The translations under genes and the position numbers were made by a program. The notes below the pieces were generated by a model that worked only from the letters and a program-made list of their open reading frames with translations, was not told where the DNA came from and did no database searches. DNA of 64,000 nucleotides from Sporothrix humicola. Its lineage: Eukaryota > Ascomycota > Sordariomycetes > Ophiostomatales > Ophiostomataceae. How positions within the stretch are numbered: position 1 is the first letter of the stretch; the number at the start of each line of letters is the position of its first letter. The DNA lies in NCBI GenBank assembly GCA_021396245.1, contig WNYE01000020.1, positions 62,001 through 126,000 of the forward strand. The letters run 5' to 3'. This document shows, piece by piece, positions 23,317 to 34,325 of the stretch.

Positions 23317-24373
23317 TTTGCCAGCTCCAGATCCAGTCCCGCGGCTGGTCTGGATGGGGGCAAAAGGCGGTTTTGGGTGCGGCTATGGGTGCATATTTAA
23401 GGCATATGAAACCCCAAGCAGTGTCTCGTAGTATTGTGGCAGAGACGGCGTTGTGAAGTCCGAGAAAACGAGAAAACGAGAGGCGAAAGTCGCTGTTCAC
23501 AGATGCTGAGAAGATGTTTAGATGCAGTCACGTAGGCTGGAAAGCGTAGAAGGAGGATAGGAACGAGATTTTGCGGATAGAAATGCTCAAGAAGGACGAT
23601 ATCGCGTGTAGGGAACGGTGTCGTGGGTGTTGGGAGAGAGAGAAGTCGTCGTGAAGAAGGGTTGTCGAGTGTTTTGTAGATTGAAGCAGACGAGGCGACG
23701 TTCAGTTTGGCGTGTGATCGTTTTTTTCGACTGGGCCATTCCATTTTCGGGGCTCTATTGGGGTGGGCAAGGCAGCGTTTGGCAGGAGTTGGCTGCATGC
23801 TGATTTGTGGGGAAGGCGCTGCTGGACAGCGCCTGCAGTAGCGCTGGTCAATAGGCCTTGTGTGGGGCGGCCTTCCCATTGTTCAGGAAGGAGCACTTGG
23901 TGCTAGTATTACTCCGTATCATTCTTATGAATAGAGAGTAATTACTTTGCGACTTGACAATTTGTCCGACTTATCGGCAATAAAAACAACAAAATGAAAT
24001 GAAACTCCCTGGAAATCAAGCATAGGTTCTTCATCTTTGATTATTTTACAATAGATGAAAATGCGAAAGGACTGAAAATTGAACTTGCCTCATGCACAGC
24101 ACATTGCAGATTGTGACAGTAGATACCTTTTCACTTGTATCTTTTCACGATTTTTTATTCAGACAGTGACCTTGGTAGAAAAGTTTATATTAATAAATAC
24201 ATTGGGAATTGCGTCACTCGCCGTTTGAACCCCATTGCAATGCTTTTTGCTTTCTGCTGTAACCGTTTGGCATGCGCGTTCTATTCTTACAGCTACATTC
24301 ATACAGTTTTTGTCCCTCCCTAGAAAAGGTATCTTTAAACGGACAGCTCTATATACTCCGTACGAAGCTCCCT
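23317..24373. other. Intergenic region, ULP2 5' flank / COQ6 3' flank
   Basis: The ULP2 promoter side (23320-23880) is mixed sequence. The COQ6 3' side (23930-24370) is AT-rich. Two copies of the 9-mer TACTCCGTA lie at 23910-23918 and 24354-24362. No gene is supported. Confidence 0.5.
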
Positions 24374-26003
24374 TCACACACCGTTCCGTCCACTGTTGGC
24401 GGCCTGGCTCATGATAAAGTTCTTGAGCGGCCGCATGGCGTCCACAGCGCGCAGACCCAGCGACCGGAGTGGTACCATGGGACCGGACTCAATCGCGTAG
24501 ACCTTGTGCAGCTTGTCGCAAACGCCCATGAGAACGTGGTTTGCAGCATAGCGCTCGGCCGGGTAGGGCTCAAGAGACGTACGCACACCCAAATCCTGGC
24601 CGTGCTTGACAGCGTAGGCAATAGTGCGCGCCAGACTCTCAGCATCGCCTTGACCCTGGTTGAGGCCCTGACCAGCCAGTGGGTGAACAGTATGAGCAGC
24701 GTCGCCCACCAGAGCCACGCGCTCGCCAATGTACGTGTCAGCATGGCGCAGCTTGAGCGGGAAAGACGCAACACTGCCTGGCTGGACACCGACCATATTG
24801 GCCGGCATGCGCTCGTCAACGCCCATGACGGACGGAGATTCGTTTTGCAGACGCCAGGCCACCTCGTCGCGCTGTCCGCCATCGGTCAGGCCGTGCATAT
24901 ACGTCAGGTCGACGGGACGCAGACGGAACGCGGCGTTGACCATGGCCACAAAGTCCTCGGGCGCGAGGGACTTGAGCAGCGCCGCACGTTCGGGCGTTGT
25001 CGACCAAACGAGAGTAGCAAAGCGGCCGGGCAGCGGCAGCAGCGCCACAGGGCCCGTGGGCAGGAACCGCTGGTAGGCCGTCTTGTAGGCGTCGCCCGAC
25101 AGCCTACCTGCACCCTCCTCAAGCAGCATCGTGGCCACAACGCCGTGGCGCTCGTAGTCCCAGCCGCGCGCTTCGATGTCGGCAAACGAGCGGACAGGGC
25201 TGCTTGCGCCGTCTGCACCGACAAGCAAACGGGCCAGCAGCGTCTTGTTCTTGCTTGGGCTACCGCTACTACCCTGACCTGCCGCCAACTGAACGGCCGG
25301 CCACAGAGACAGGTCCATGCCGTTCTGGTCTTCGGGGCCAAAACCAATGCTGTCCACGCGCGATCCGTCGAAAACATCCACGCCGCCCAGCTCGTCGAGC
25401 CGCCGCAGCAGGCCTGCCGTCAGGTTGTTGTTCTCCACCATGTAGGCAATGGTCGAGCCTGTGTCTGGGCTCTCAACCATGCCCGGCGGCCAGTCAAAGG
25501 CAATCCGTGCGCCTGTCACGCCATCCCAAACTTGCATTTCCTGGTATCCCTGGACACGTTCGCGGTGAAGATGCGGCCAGGCGCCAATGCGGTCGAGAAA
25601 GCGGGCCGAAGAAGGTGTCAGCGAGCTGCAGCGGTTGGCAAACTGGTCGGAAGTCGGAGCGTAGGAGCGTGTGCGGCCGAGATCCTGGGCTTCGATAAGG
25701 GCGAGTCGGAGACCCGAAGTAACGGGATTGGCGCCTACACAGGTGTTAGCGGAAGAAACACTGGAGTTGAATGGTTGTTAAGAGTGAAGACGACTCACGC
25801 AATGCTGTCAGGAGACTCAGGCCTGCCGGACCGCCGCCGACACAGACAATGTCGTAGATTTCATTGGCTGAAGCTGGTGATGCGGAAGATGAGGATGCTG
25901 TCGATTGCCAGCGCCGGCGCTGTTGCTGCTGAACGAGGCGCTGCTTGAACCGCCGCGAGCAGCTGGTGCACACAAAACGTGCGTTTGCACTTCGGCTGAG
26001 CAT
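24374..26003 (-). CDS. COQ6: Ubiquinone biosynthesis FAD monooxygenase Coq6, mitochondrial
   Basis: Exons are 26003-25799 and 25734-24374 (521 aa; GTGAGT donor, TAG acceptor). Coq6 performs the C5 hydroxylation of the coenzyme Q ring in the mitochondrial CoQ complex. Residues 1-45 are Arg/Ser/Gln-rich and almost free of acidic residues, as in a matrix-targeting presequence (MLSRSANARFVCTSCSRRF). The FAD-binding GGGPAGLSLLTAL follows at about residue 55. The second FAD motif, GDAAHTVHPLAGQGLNQG, lies at about 415-430, and LLVGADGASSPVR fits the conserved DG motif. The length matches fungal Coq6. It lies upstream of and in tandem with ULP2, with no sign of co-transcription. Confidence 0.96.
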
Positions 26004-26864
26004 CGTGGAGGCAATTGGCGTGTTTTGCGCGTTGTCGGCGTCGTGGGTTGAAGCTGGACGGAAAGCTTGCGAGACGGAAGGTGAAGCTGGAAAAAACAGC
26101 CGACAGTGGCCTGGTGGAGCTATACGAAAAGTGGGGCGCCCAACCCGAATAACCTCACCAAATCAACATGACCAGCCGTCTTACATCGAAAACCTACTCT
26201 CCTACTTGATTATTTTGCAAATGGCAGGCTTGTGGCCAAATATTTGAGTGCATAGTTTACTTGGTGGTGATACAGTATCAACACTGACAGTCTTGGATAT
26301 ATCGCCTCCAGGAAAATATCTGCCAATTTGGACAACAGAAACAACACAGAAATTCACAAAGAGCAAAGAAAATAAGCAAGAAGGGTTATGGGAGCAAAAA
26401 TGATAATGAGCCTGGTCAAACACAAAATTAAACGGGTGGGTTAGCTCCTAAGCCAAATGAATGCAAGCCCGTGGGATATACAGAATACAAAAATTATAAA
26501 CACCAATGACTCCAATAGTGACAAAAACCAAAACCCTCGAGACCAAAAAGAAACCGATATGGAGGCTCACGATGTCCGGCCTACTCCGGTCCAGCTTTGA
26601 GTTGTCGTGCCCGCCTCCGTCCCAGCTTTCTCTTCGAGCCCTTAAAGACTAAAGCCTGACGCCTGGTCGTTCGTCTAGACGACAGCGACCGGGACAACTG
26701 CATTATTAAGTGTCAGCTACCTGTTGGGATGGCACGCATTCTGGCCGAGCATGTTGAATCGCGAGGGTCGCAGAAAGGGTGGCAAAACGTAAGAAGTCGC
26801 ATGAAGTCCACTGAAGTAAACGTCACAAGCAAGAAAAATAAAAGGCCAGATTAAAGCAAAAAGT
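26004..26864. other. Intergenic region, COQ6 promoter / PIL1 3' flank
   Basis: The first 150 bases after 26003 are mixed sequence and probably hold the COQ6 promoter. From 26200 to 26560 the DNA is AT-rich, consistent with a PIL1 3' UTR. No open frame with coding character is visible. Confidence 0.55.
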
Positions 26865-27859
26865 TTAGGCCTCACCGTCAACGCGCTCGACGACGGCGAC
26901 GCCCTCAGCAGGGGCACCCTCAGCCTCAGCACCGGCAGAGCCAGTGCTGTTGCGGTGGCCGTTGCCGGTGATGCTGCCCTCGCCATGGGCCTCGTCATCA
27001 TCGTTAATCTCGGGCTGCCACTCGCGCAGGTCATCCTCGGCGTCGTTGAGGATCTGGCGGGCCTGGCCGGCGTACTGGTAAGTGGCACGAGAGTCACCCG
27101 GAACAATCGGGGAGTCGTCGAGGAGCTTGAGCAGGCGCTGGCCGTGGCGGGCCAGAATGATCTGCTTCTCGGCACGCTCAATGGTGGCGGCGAACTCGGC
27201 TTCAAAGGACTCCTTGAGCTTCTGGCGCGTGATGTTGGTGAGCTGGGCCTCGGCCACAAGGTTCTCGGCCTCGGCACGGACGAGCTCCTGCTCGAGGATC
27301 ACGAGACGGGGGCTGTCGGGCTCCTTGGTCTTGAGCAGGGCGATCTGGTCAGAAATCTTGGCCTTGTTATCGCGGCTGGGCTGCACGCTCTTCTCGGTGT
27401 TGCGGACGGCCTTGAGAACGGCACGGCTGTCGTCGAGCGAGTGCGCGTACTGGTCCTCCTGCTCGCCAATCTCGGAGAGCACAACGCCGACCTTGTCGCT
27501 AATGTCCGACACAGCATCATCCCCTGTCTGCTCGCCCCACTCGGACAGCTGAGTGGCAATGGACACGCGCTCGCGGCCAGCGGTCTCGTGGGCGCTGATC
27601 AAAGTGTTCTCGGACTTGATGAGGCGGTAGAGGCGCTTGGACAGCTCGGGCTGCGAGGCACCGCGGAGCGACGAGAAGGAGAAGCCGCTGTTGCCGCCGC
27701 TGTTGCGGCTTCTGCTGTTGCCCTTGGAGCGAATAGAAAGGCCGCGGTTCCTGGATATGTTAGCCTGGGTTGCAAAGAAAATTGCCACATAAAACTCTCC
27801 AAATGAAATGCGTACTGCTCTCCACTCGTTCGAGGGAGCCAGGCCAAGAAATTGGCCAT
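26865..27859 (-). CDS. PIL1: Eisosome core BAR-domain protein Pil1/Lsp1
   Basis: Exons are 27859-27816 and 27750-26865 (309 aa). The GTACGC donor and GGCTAACATATCCAG acceptor join to read MANFLAWLPRTSGEQ-NRGLSIRSKG. Pil1 coats the cytosolic face of plasma-membrane furrows. The N-terminus is basic and Ser-rich (lipid binding). The BAR domain spans about residues 45-260, with the family signatures PELSKRLYRLIKSEN, ISDKVGVVLSEIGEQEDQYAH and SFEAEFAATIERAEKQI. The tail is acidic and Ala/Gly-rich. Length and layout are typical. Pil1 is a phosphorylation target of Pkh kinases in yeast; Ser-rich sites are present, but none can be assigned here. Confidence 0.96.
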
Positions 27860-29284
27860 GGCAGGCAGTTCAATGTGTGCGATGGGTGGGTAGATGGTGG
27901 GATTGATATTGCAACGCGAATTGCAGATGTGGACGTGGAATGGCGATGAATATCGTTGGAGAATCCAGACAGTGGAAAAGGTGAAAGGAGAAGGGGAACA
28001 GGGAAAAGCTTGGGTTCAACTCACATCATCTTGTCGGTTGGTTGTTGGAGCAAAGTTACTGTAGCAAGAGGCAAGAGGTGTTAATGTTTCCAATGCTCTT
28101 TCCAAAGAAACAAACTGAAGAACAAATGGCAAGACTCAAGAAATTCACATCCGCTCTTTCCTTCACGATGTGAGCTCTTTCTATGTCTTTTAAGCTTCTA
28201 TACCGGGTAGGTATGGATGCCGAGACACAACAGCTGTCGCACTTGCCACAGCTTGCGTGGAGGAGGCGGATGGTTCGGAAAGCTGCTGCTTACACAGAGC
28301 TCGAACTGCCTTTTGCTTGGGGAAGAGGTCGAGGGGACGCTGGGGAATTACCTAAAGTGGAAGGAATAGGGTTGTATTGAGTGTAACACGGGAAGGTATG
28401 CTGGGATCTGTGCAGGGAAGTTGCGATGGGATGAAGGTACGAAAGATGGGAAAGAATTAATTGCCTGTTTTAATATCTACGACATGGGGCGGCTTCAATG
28501 TTATATGAAAAAGAACAAAAGAACCGGGCTCTTTCATGAAGCAAGAAATACATCATCCATTCACACTCATACACAGCTCGATTATCTGGAACAATGAAAA
28601 AAAGGTCGGCCGACACACACACCTACGTAAGAGAAGAATTAGAGTGCATTTGGTAGCTTGCGACAGTAAGAAAGCGCGATCTCCCAGCTCGAAAGGGCGA
28701 TGACATCATGCTTGGCCCCACTTAAGGGAGATCTAAGCAGCACCTTTGCCATCGTCACGCTCAATCATACCAAGAAACGAGAACAAATGGCCGCCCAAGC
28801 TGTCCTCTTGGTTCTTTTGTTTCTTGGTGCAGCTGGCCGGTCACTGCCTTTTTGAGAAGGATTGGTCCATTGGAGTAAGTACGATGTCCGCCATTTGTGA
28901 GATCGGGAAGGAGAGCACCGGCAAGCGGTAGTCACCCGTAGTGTAGATCCCAGCTGGAGTTGCACAAGAATAATATGTATGGATCTGTCTAGACTTGACA
29001 TTGTGCAATTGCCACTCGGGAAATGTGTGGTGACCAGATAGTTTTGAAGATTTATGCAAGTGCCTGTGTGCCTGTTAAATTGGTGGGTTCTGACAGCTGC
29101 TATTGTGATATATAAAACGACATTTCTACCCGTATCAAAGAATACTCAAATTGTGAGATATAAAGTTTACCAAATATTAACTGTATTGTTGAGTATCAAT
29201 ACCCACTAAATAAATTCCAGAATAACGCCATGATCATATTATGTACAGTTGCCACGCGAGTGTGCCTGAAGCCCCCTCTGAAGC
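27860..29284. other. Intergenic region, PIL1 5' flank
   Basis: About 1.4 kb between PIL1 and the small Gly/Arg/Pro gene, both on -. It is probably a long PIL1 promoter and 5' UTR, as expected for a highly expressed gene, plus an AT-rich 3' flank at 29090-29240. The short open frames have no recognisable content. Confidence 0.5.
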
Positions 29285-29572
29285 TTAATAACGGCGTCCG
29301 CCACCATGGCGACCATAACCGCCGCCATAACCACCGCCGTAACGAGGAGGGCCGTAACCGGGGCCAGGGCCATATCCCCCGTGATGTCTACCGCCGCCGT
29401 AACCCATCGGTGGCCGAGCCATAACGACCGGCGGCCGAGAGACGACGACTGGACGAGGCATCATCATTGGTCGTGGCATCATAACGGGACGGGGACCGAC
29501 TACAACTGGACGCGGGCCCATGACCATGACGTCCGGCTGGTAGTATGTTCTGCGCGGTGGACCGAAGCACAT
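29285..29572 (-). CDS. Small Gly/Arg/Pro-rich repeat protein of unknown function
   Basis: 95 aa with no introns; the ATG sits in good context (CACAAAT-ATG). It begins MCFGPPRRTYY; a Cys at position 2 next to Gly could be lipidated, but this is speculation. Residues about 20-55 are a run of roughly 6-7-residue units built on RP plus Val or Met (GPRPVVV, GPRPVMM, PRPMMM, SRPPVVM). The rest is Gly/Tyr/His-rich (GYGGGRHHGGYGPG). There is no signal peptide or membrane segment. I do not recognise a family. The repeat units use varied synonymous codons, which argues that the protein repeat is maintained by selection. Confidence 0.65.
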   Translation of the reverse strand: MCFGPPRRTYYQPDVMVMGPRPVVVGPRPVMMPRPMMMPRPVVVSRPPVVMARPPMGYGGGRHHGGYGPGPGYGPPRYGGGYGGGYGRHGGGRRY

Positions 29573-31022
29573 ATTTGTGGTTGCGATAGAAAAGGCTGGA
29601 GCAAGGGATTGTTAAAATGAGGCTGAAGTGGAGTGGTATTGTGGGAGAGTGCTGTAAGTGCCCCTCGATGCGTTGTAGGACGCTGTAGACTGCTGTAAAT
29701 GACCTGTAAGTGGAGGTCTGTGAAGTTGCGATCGGAACGATCAATATGTGGTTTGAATCTGTAGAATCTTGTGATAGGAGTCAGAAATTGACAGAAAGCA
29801 TCACGAATGACAGGCCACACGACAGTATTTATTCCCTCAATCGCCGAAACGAGGGAGACGCCGCGTGCTGCAAAGCCATAGGCGTTCTTTTTTGGTCACC
29901 TTAAAACACATTAAAAATTGGCGACAAGTCTACCTTCCCACGCTATCGGAAAGGGAAAGGGCACCTGAGGCGTCCAAGCCTCACACAGCAGCACTTTGTG
30001 TTTCTTTGTCCACGTCTCCCAACCCTCCTTAACGCTGTTTACTATTCCTAATAATCAATGGGTCGCCTATTTTAGCACATTGCCTACGCCACAAGGCCTC
30101 GGCATGTGGTAGCTTCCTGTGGGTTGTTGAGGTTCAGAGGGAATACGTGTAAAGGGCGAAAAGAGGCAAGAGAGACAGATACAAAAACTCAAGATATAAA
30201 AATTAAATTTATTAGAATATTAAAAGAATACAACGATGAAATACGACGAGTAAAGAGACCTCCAGGAAACTGACCAATTTCCGAGGGACGACAGTGACGG
30301 CCTCCCTTGGCTCGAGCCCAGAAGCTCTCACGCAATTCCGAGCCTCGATTGTAGTCTGGCATGCGCCTACACTAGTGACTACCGGCGTGTGGTGCCTTAC
30401 TGAGCCTCAATTTCTGCGCGTCCACTTTCTTGTCTCTGACCACTAACCAGTGGCCACCGGCTCTCAAATGCCTTTCTGGGCCTGGCTCAACGACCACTAG
30501 GCCAGAAACCTGAAAGTGACTACAGAAGACAAAAAAGGGGGGAAAAGAAACGAGACCTGTGATATCATTGGGCATGCCACAGACGGTTTTTTCCCTTCAC
30601 ATATATTCCTCTGCAGTCACGGCCTGGCCGCAGTCCGACGATGCGTACACCGAACCCTGCCAAGATGCTTGCGTATGCACCCGCTTCTCAACATGGTCAT
30701 CTGACTTCATTTGGATAATACACACAAACTAGAGGCAGGCTGGGCCAGTTGGACCAACAGGGGCTCGAACGTTCAGGGAATTTTGTACTTTCAGCCTTGT
30801 GGTTCCTCGCATGAACTTTTGACATCGTTTTATTTCTTTACTGTGGTGTTACAGGGAGAAAGTATAGACACGCCGACGAAAGTAAACATGGAAAATTTCA
30901 ATAATAGCAAACGGTAAAAACAGCAATAGATTTTCTGGGGCCTCTTCTAGCTTTTCGCCCTTTTATACTTTTCCCCCCTCCTGGCAACTTCTTTCATCCT
31001 CCCATTCGGCCATCGAACTTCT
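29573..31022. other. Intergenic region, small-protein 5' flank / OST1 3' flank
   Basis: About 1.45 kb. An AT-rich stretch lies near 30185-30235. The 30340-30520 region is GC-balanced without coding signals. A TTCGA near 30760 looked like a tRNA B-box, but no T-stem pairs around it. Nothing is supported. Confidence 0.5.
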
Positions 31023-32459
31023 TTATTTCTTGGAGAACTTAAGCTCCACGCTGCCAATTAGGTAAGCGGCAACAAACAGACCCAAGACGCTCGAGAACAC
31101 AATGATGGGCTTGCGCAGGCTGGCCACCAGCGAGTAGTCGTAGGTCACGACCACCTCCCGGTCACGGAACTCGTCCACCAGGTTGCGCGCCTCGATGATG
31201 ACGGCTGTCCGGCCCACCGTGTCAAGGAATGTTTTGTGCAGCGTCACCTCGGACGTCTCGACAGAGCTCGACGGGATGGCGGCCGAGAACTTGACGTTCT
31301 CAGCACCCTCCGGCAGCAGGATCTGCAGACGAACCTGCTCGTACTCAACACCCTCCTGCTGCTTGGGGCCCTCCAGGAACGGCACGTTCAGCACGTAGCT
31401 ACCGCCCTTGGTGAGCTTGCGCAGTAACGAGCCAGCATCGGCGTTCCAGCCGATCGTGAAGGGGAACGTCCAGCCGCCAAAGACAGGGTAGCGAGGCTTG
31501 ATCTCGAGCAGAGCCTCGCGCTTGCCGTTGCGGAACCGCGAGGTCGACACGTTGCCAATCACATCGGTGTAGTAGGGGTCGGCGCTGCCAGGACGCAGAG
31601 GGAACCGCATCTCTTTGAGCGCAGGGCTCGCCGGGTTATAGTAGGCCGACTGCGCCCATTTGACACGGTTGAAGAGCGTCGACAGGTTGGCGCCGCGGTT
31701 GACGAGCGAGTACCGCTCCTCAAACGCAACATTGCCGCCCCAATGGCTGACCTCGATATCACGCTCCAGACGCTGGACGTGGTTGACGGGCTTGGTGAAC
31801 TCGAAGCGCACCTCGACCGGCAGCACAGCACCCGCGGGCTGCTTCTCAAAGGGACCGTAGGTAATCTTGGAGCCCTGCTTCTGCGACTTCTCCTTGTTCT
31901 CGAGCACAGTGTAGTCCGGCACGTCAGATGTCGGGAACTTGACCTCGGTCTTCTGCTTGGTTGTCTCGTATGCTGACGGGCAGTACGCCGAGAAATCGTA
32001 GACGAGGTACTGCTTGTCGTCCTGGGCGATGAATGCGGGAAGCGGGCGGTACGCGCTGAGAACGTAGTAGGTGATACCGAGCGTTTGCTGGGCGCCGGCG
32101 TCAAGAGCCTTGGGCAGGCGGATGCGGAAGTATTGCGTGGCGCTGGCGGGATCGGCCTCGATGGCCTCAGCAACAAAATCGCCGGCTGCCGTGTCCTTCT
32201 TGTCCTTCACCTCGAGGCCACCGACACGCGCAAACTTGTCCGTAGGGATAGCCAGGTAGTATTCATCCTGCGGCGTCTTGGCGATGTTCTCCACGAGCAC
32301 GTTGATGGTCTCCTTCACGTAATTCTTCTCTGCCGACACGACATGGACGAGGTTGGTGTTCTTGAAAGTTGCAGGTGGCGTGAACGAGGCAACAGCCGTG
32401 GACACTGCTGACGACAGCCCCAGCAGCAGCGCCGGTAGCGCCACTGAGGTAAACCGCAT
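31023..32459 (-). CDS. OST1: Oligosaccharyltransferase subunit Ost1 (ribophorin I)
   Basis: Single exon, 478 aa, starting at the ATG at 32459 (MRFTSVALPALLLGL). Ost1 is a type I ER membrane subunit of the complex that transfers glycan to Asn in nascent proteins. Residues 1-25 are a clear signal peptide. The luminal domain has ribophorin I hallmarks: LAIPTDKFARV, GITYYVLSAYRPLP, EVSHWGGNVAFEERYSLVN and RYPVFGGWTFPFTIGW. One transmembrane helix lies near the C-terminus (PIIVFSSVLGLFVAAYLIG), followed by the short lysine-ending tail ELKFSKK. An in-frame upstream ATG at 32597 would bury the signal peptide, so I reject it. Divergent from hexokinase. Confidence 0.96.
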   Translation of the reverse strand: MRFTSVALPALLLGLSSAVSTAVASFTPPATFKNTNLVHVVSAEKNYVKETINVLVENIAKTPQDEYYLAIPTDKFARVGGLEVKDKKDTAAGDFVAEAIEADPASATQYFRIRLPKALDAGAQQTLGITYYVLSAYRPLPAFIAQDDKQYLVYDFSAYCPSAYETTKQKTEVKFPTSDVPDYTVLENKEKSQKQGSKITYGPFEKQPAGAVLPVEVRFEFTKPVNHVQRLERDIEVSHWGGNVAFEERYSLVNRGANLSTLFNRVKWAQSAYYNPASPALKEMRFPLRPGSADPYYTDVIGNVSTSRFRNGKREALLEIKPRYPVFGGWTFPFTIGWNADAGSLLRKLTKGGSYVLNVPFLEGPKQQEGVEYEQVRLQILLPEGAENVKFSAAIPSSSVETSEVTLHKTFLDTVGRTAVIIEARNLVDEFRDREVVVTYDYSLVASLRKPIIVFSSVLGLFVAAYLIGSVELKFSKK

Positions 32460-34325
32460 TTTGGATGGGGGGGAGGTGGATGGTCGGGAGTCGGATGTAT
32501 GTCGAGGAAAGGATGGCTTCGCAGAAGCTCCCTGTCGACGGGCGAATCTCCGAAAAAAAGGAGACGAATGGAAACGGACGCGAAAAAAGAGAAGCAATCA
32601 AAAAAGTAGAACAAAAGGAGAGGACGAATCGAAGTCGAGGTAAAAATGAAACACAAAAAGGAGAAAATGAGAGATGCCGACAACGTGGGAGCGAGTGTCT
32701 GGCGAATCGTCGTGAGAAGGGTTGTTCTCTCAATTCGCCAGAATCCAGAAAGGCCAGCTCGATGCTCGAAACTCACCACAACACCGTGTTCTTAGCTCCA
32801 CCTCCAGGGGCGGCTTGCGTAGCACGCCTACGAGTTGGAAGCTTCCGCCAATCCCATTGGCTGGCCCGTGCGCGATGTCAAGCCACGCATTGAGGAAAGA
32901 GCTACTGTGGCTGATAATTATGGGGCCACGATAAGGTGCACCGCTGATAAGAAGCCCCATCAAAACTGACGTTGTTTTACTTGGCCTTTGGACAGCTTTG
33001 GTGGGCTGTCTGTGGTGTTTTTGAGTGTCTCGGTCTGGTTTGTATTTGAACCAATTGATAATTAACGTACGGCTATTGATTGTCCATAAGTAGCATATCT
33101 TTAATTTTGAAAGGTACTCATGATCGTTGGATTTTTTTTTTGTTTGGTTTTTTTTTTTTTTTTTTTTTTTTTTGGGTAGGATGTTGACCGGTCCCTCCTT
33201 CCTAGAGCTTTGAAGCTCCCCCGAAACTGCCCCTCCGGCGGGGAAATACCATACATACGATGCAACTAGCGTCTAAACATCATTGCTAACACACATGCTG
33301 TCCTGGCTTAAACGATAATTTGCAGACTGTATTTTACACAGCGGCTTGCTTTCTCTTTGTTCATTCGTTTAGTTTTTCTGTTCTTCTGTTGAAAGTCCAT
33401 GAGATGAGTAAGGTTTACACGGAAGGAAAGAGCGGTCGCGCCTGCTTCGTGGCCCGCACGTCATGGACCGTACCTTCCGTCTTGTGTTCCGAACATCCCT
33501 CCCACGCGCCTCGTAATACATTGCAGACGATCGTAGTTGCCCAATTCGCATGCTGTGGGGGTCGCTGCCGCCAGACCAAGGCAGGAGATGCTGGTCGCGA
33601 GATTCTGGTCGCTCCTGCAGCAATTGTTCTGTTTCCACCCATGAGCCCAGCTGATTTTAAAATCTCCTATTTTGGCTTTTTGCTTCTTTTAATCTCTTCC
33701 CATTTCTTCCCAAAATAAAACCTCATCCAAATCTTCGGCTCTCGCTCAGCACGACTTGGTATTGGTTTAACGGTCTCGAACAGCTTGCCTCCTGCAAAAG
33801 ACCGCAGACCGGGGAAATTCTCGCACTTGATTGATTCACTGCCCACGCGCCCCCCACTATCGACGGCAATCACAGCAAAACAGCTTTCTTGCACCAATCC
33901 TCACTGGATCGACTTGGCTCTTGTTTCGCCCTCTCACCTCTCCACTCTTCCCCCAGAAAGTCGCTGCGACATACATCATAGCAACTGCATTCCTCTACCG
34001 AATGTAGGGGACAAAAAAAAAACGGGGAACAGCTGACCCAAAATACCTCCAACTCTCCAATCTTTTGTTCTACTGCTTTTTGTCATCTCTTTTTTACTTT
34101 CTTCCTTCTTATTTCTCACACAATCTTTCGGTACATAATCGACCACTTGACAGCTCCAAACCCGACACGACCCCTCTGTGACGACACCGTTCCGCGTCGT
34201 ACTCTCTCATACACCCTCGTGTCCCATTCTTCGGCCGTTGCCACACCCTCAGTTTCGAAGCTGCACTTTCTGCAACCCGTCCCTCTAGCTTCCGCCTACC
34301 TCATCCCGCCCCGGCACCTCTCATC
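32460..34325. other. Divergent intergenic region, OST1 / hexokinase
   Basis: The OST1 side (32460-32740) is CT-rich on OST1's coding strand. The hexokinase side (34030-34320) is CT-rich on +. In the middle, 33132-33290 has long T runs next to a GC-rich hairpin segment, listed separately. No protein gene is seen. Confidence 0.55.
33132..33290 (-). repeat. Possible 3' end of a retroposed element with A-tail
   Basis: Read on -, a segment with two perfect hairpins ends in a 26-base A run (T at 33148-33173), followed by GG, a few mixed bases and ten more A. The hairpins are CCCC/GGGG at 33230-33243 and GAGCT/AGCTC at 33205-33218. This resembles the 3' end of a LINE or SINE copy. No target-site duplication could be found by eye and no reverse-transcriptase frame is nearby, so the identification is weak. 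Confidence 0.35.

Noticed and set aside
24272..25948. A 558-codon open frame on + opposite COQ6, and similar long frames opposite RAD16 (57484-59169), RRP9 (15742-16743), hexokinase (36010-36921), MKT1 (5750-6610) and PIL1 (26955-27806)
   Set aside because: These mirror strongly GC3-biased genes on the other strand, show no domain, and the sense strand has unmistakable conserved motifs.
30740..30790. TTCGAGC on -, resembling a tRNA T-loop
   Set aside because: The five bases on each side do not form a stem and no cloverleaf can be drawn.
32460..32597. N-terminal extension of OST1 from the in-frame ATG at 32597
   Set aside because: It would place 46 basic residues before a clear signal peptide; the internal ATG at 32459 gives the normal N-terminus.
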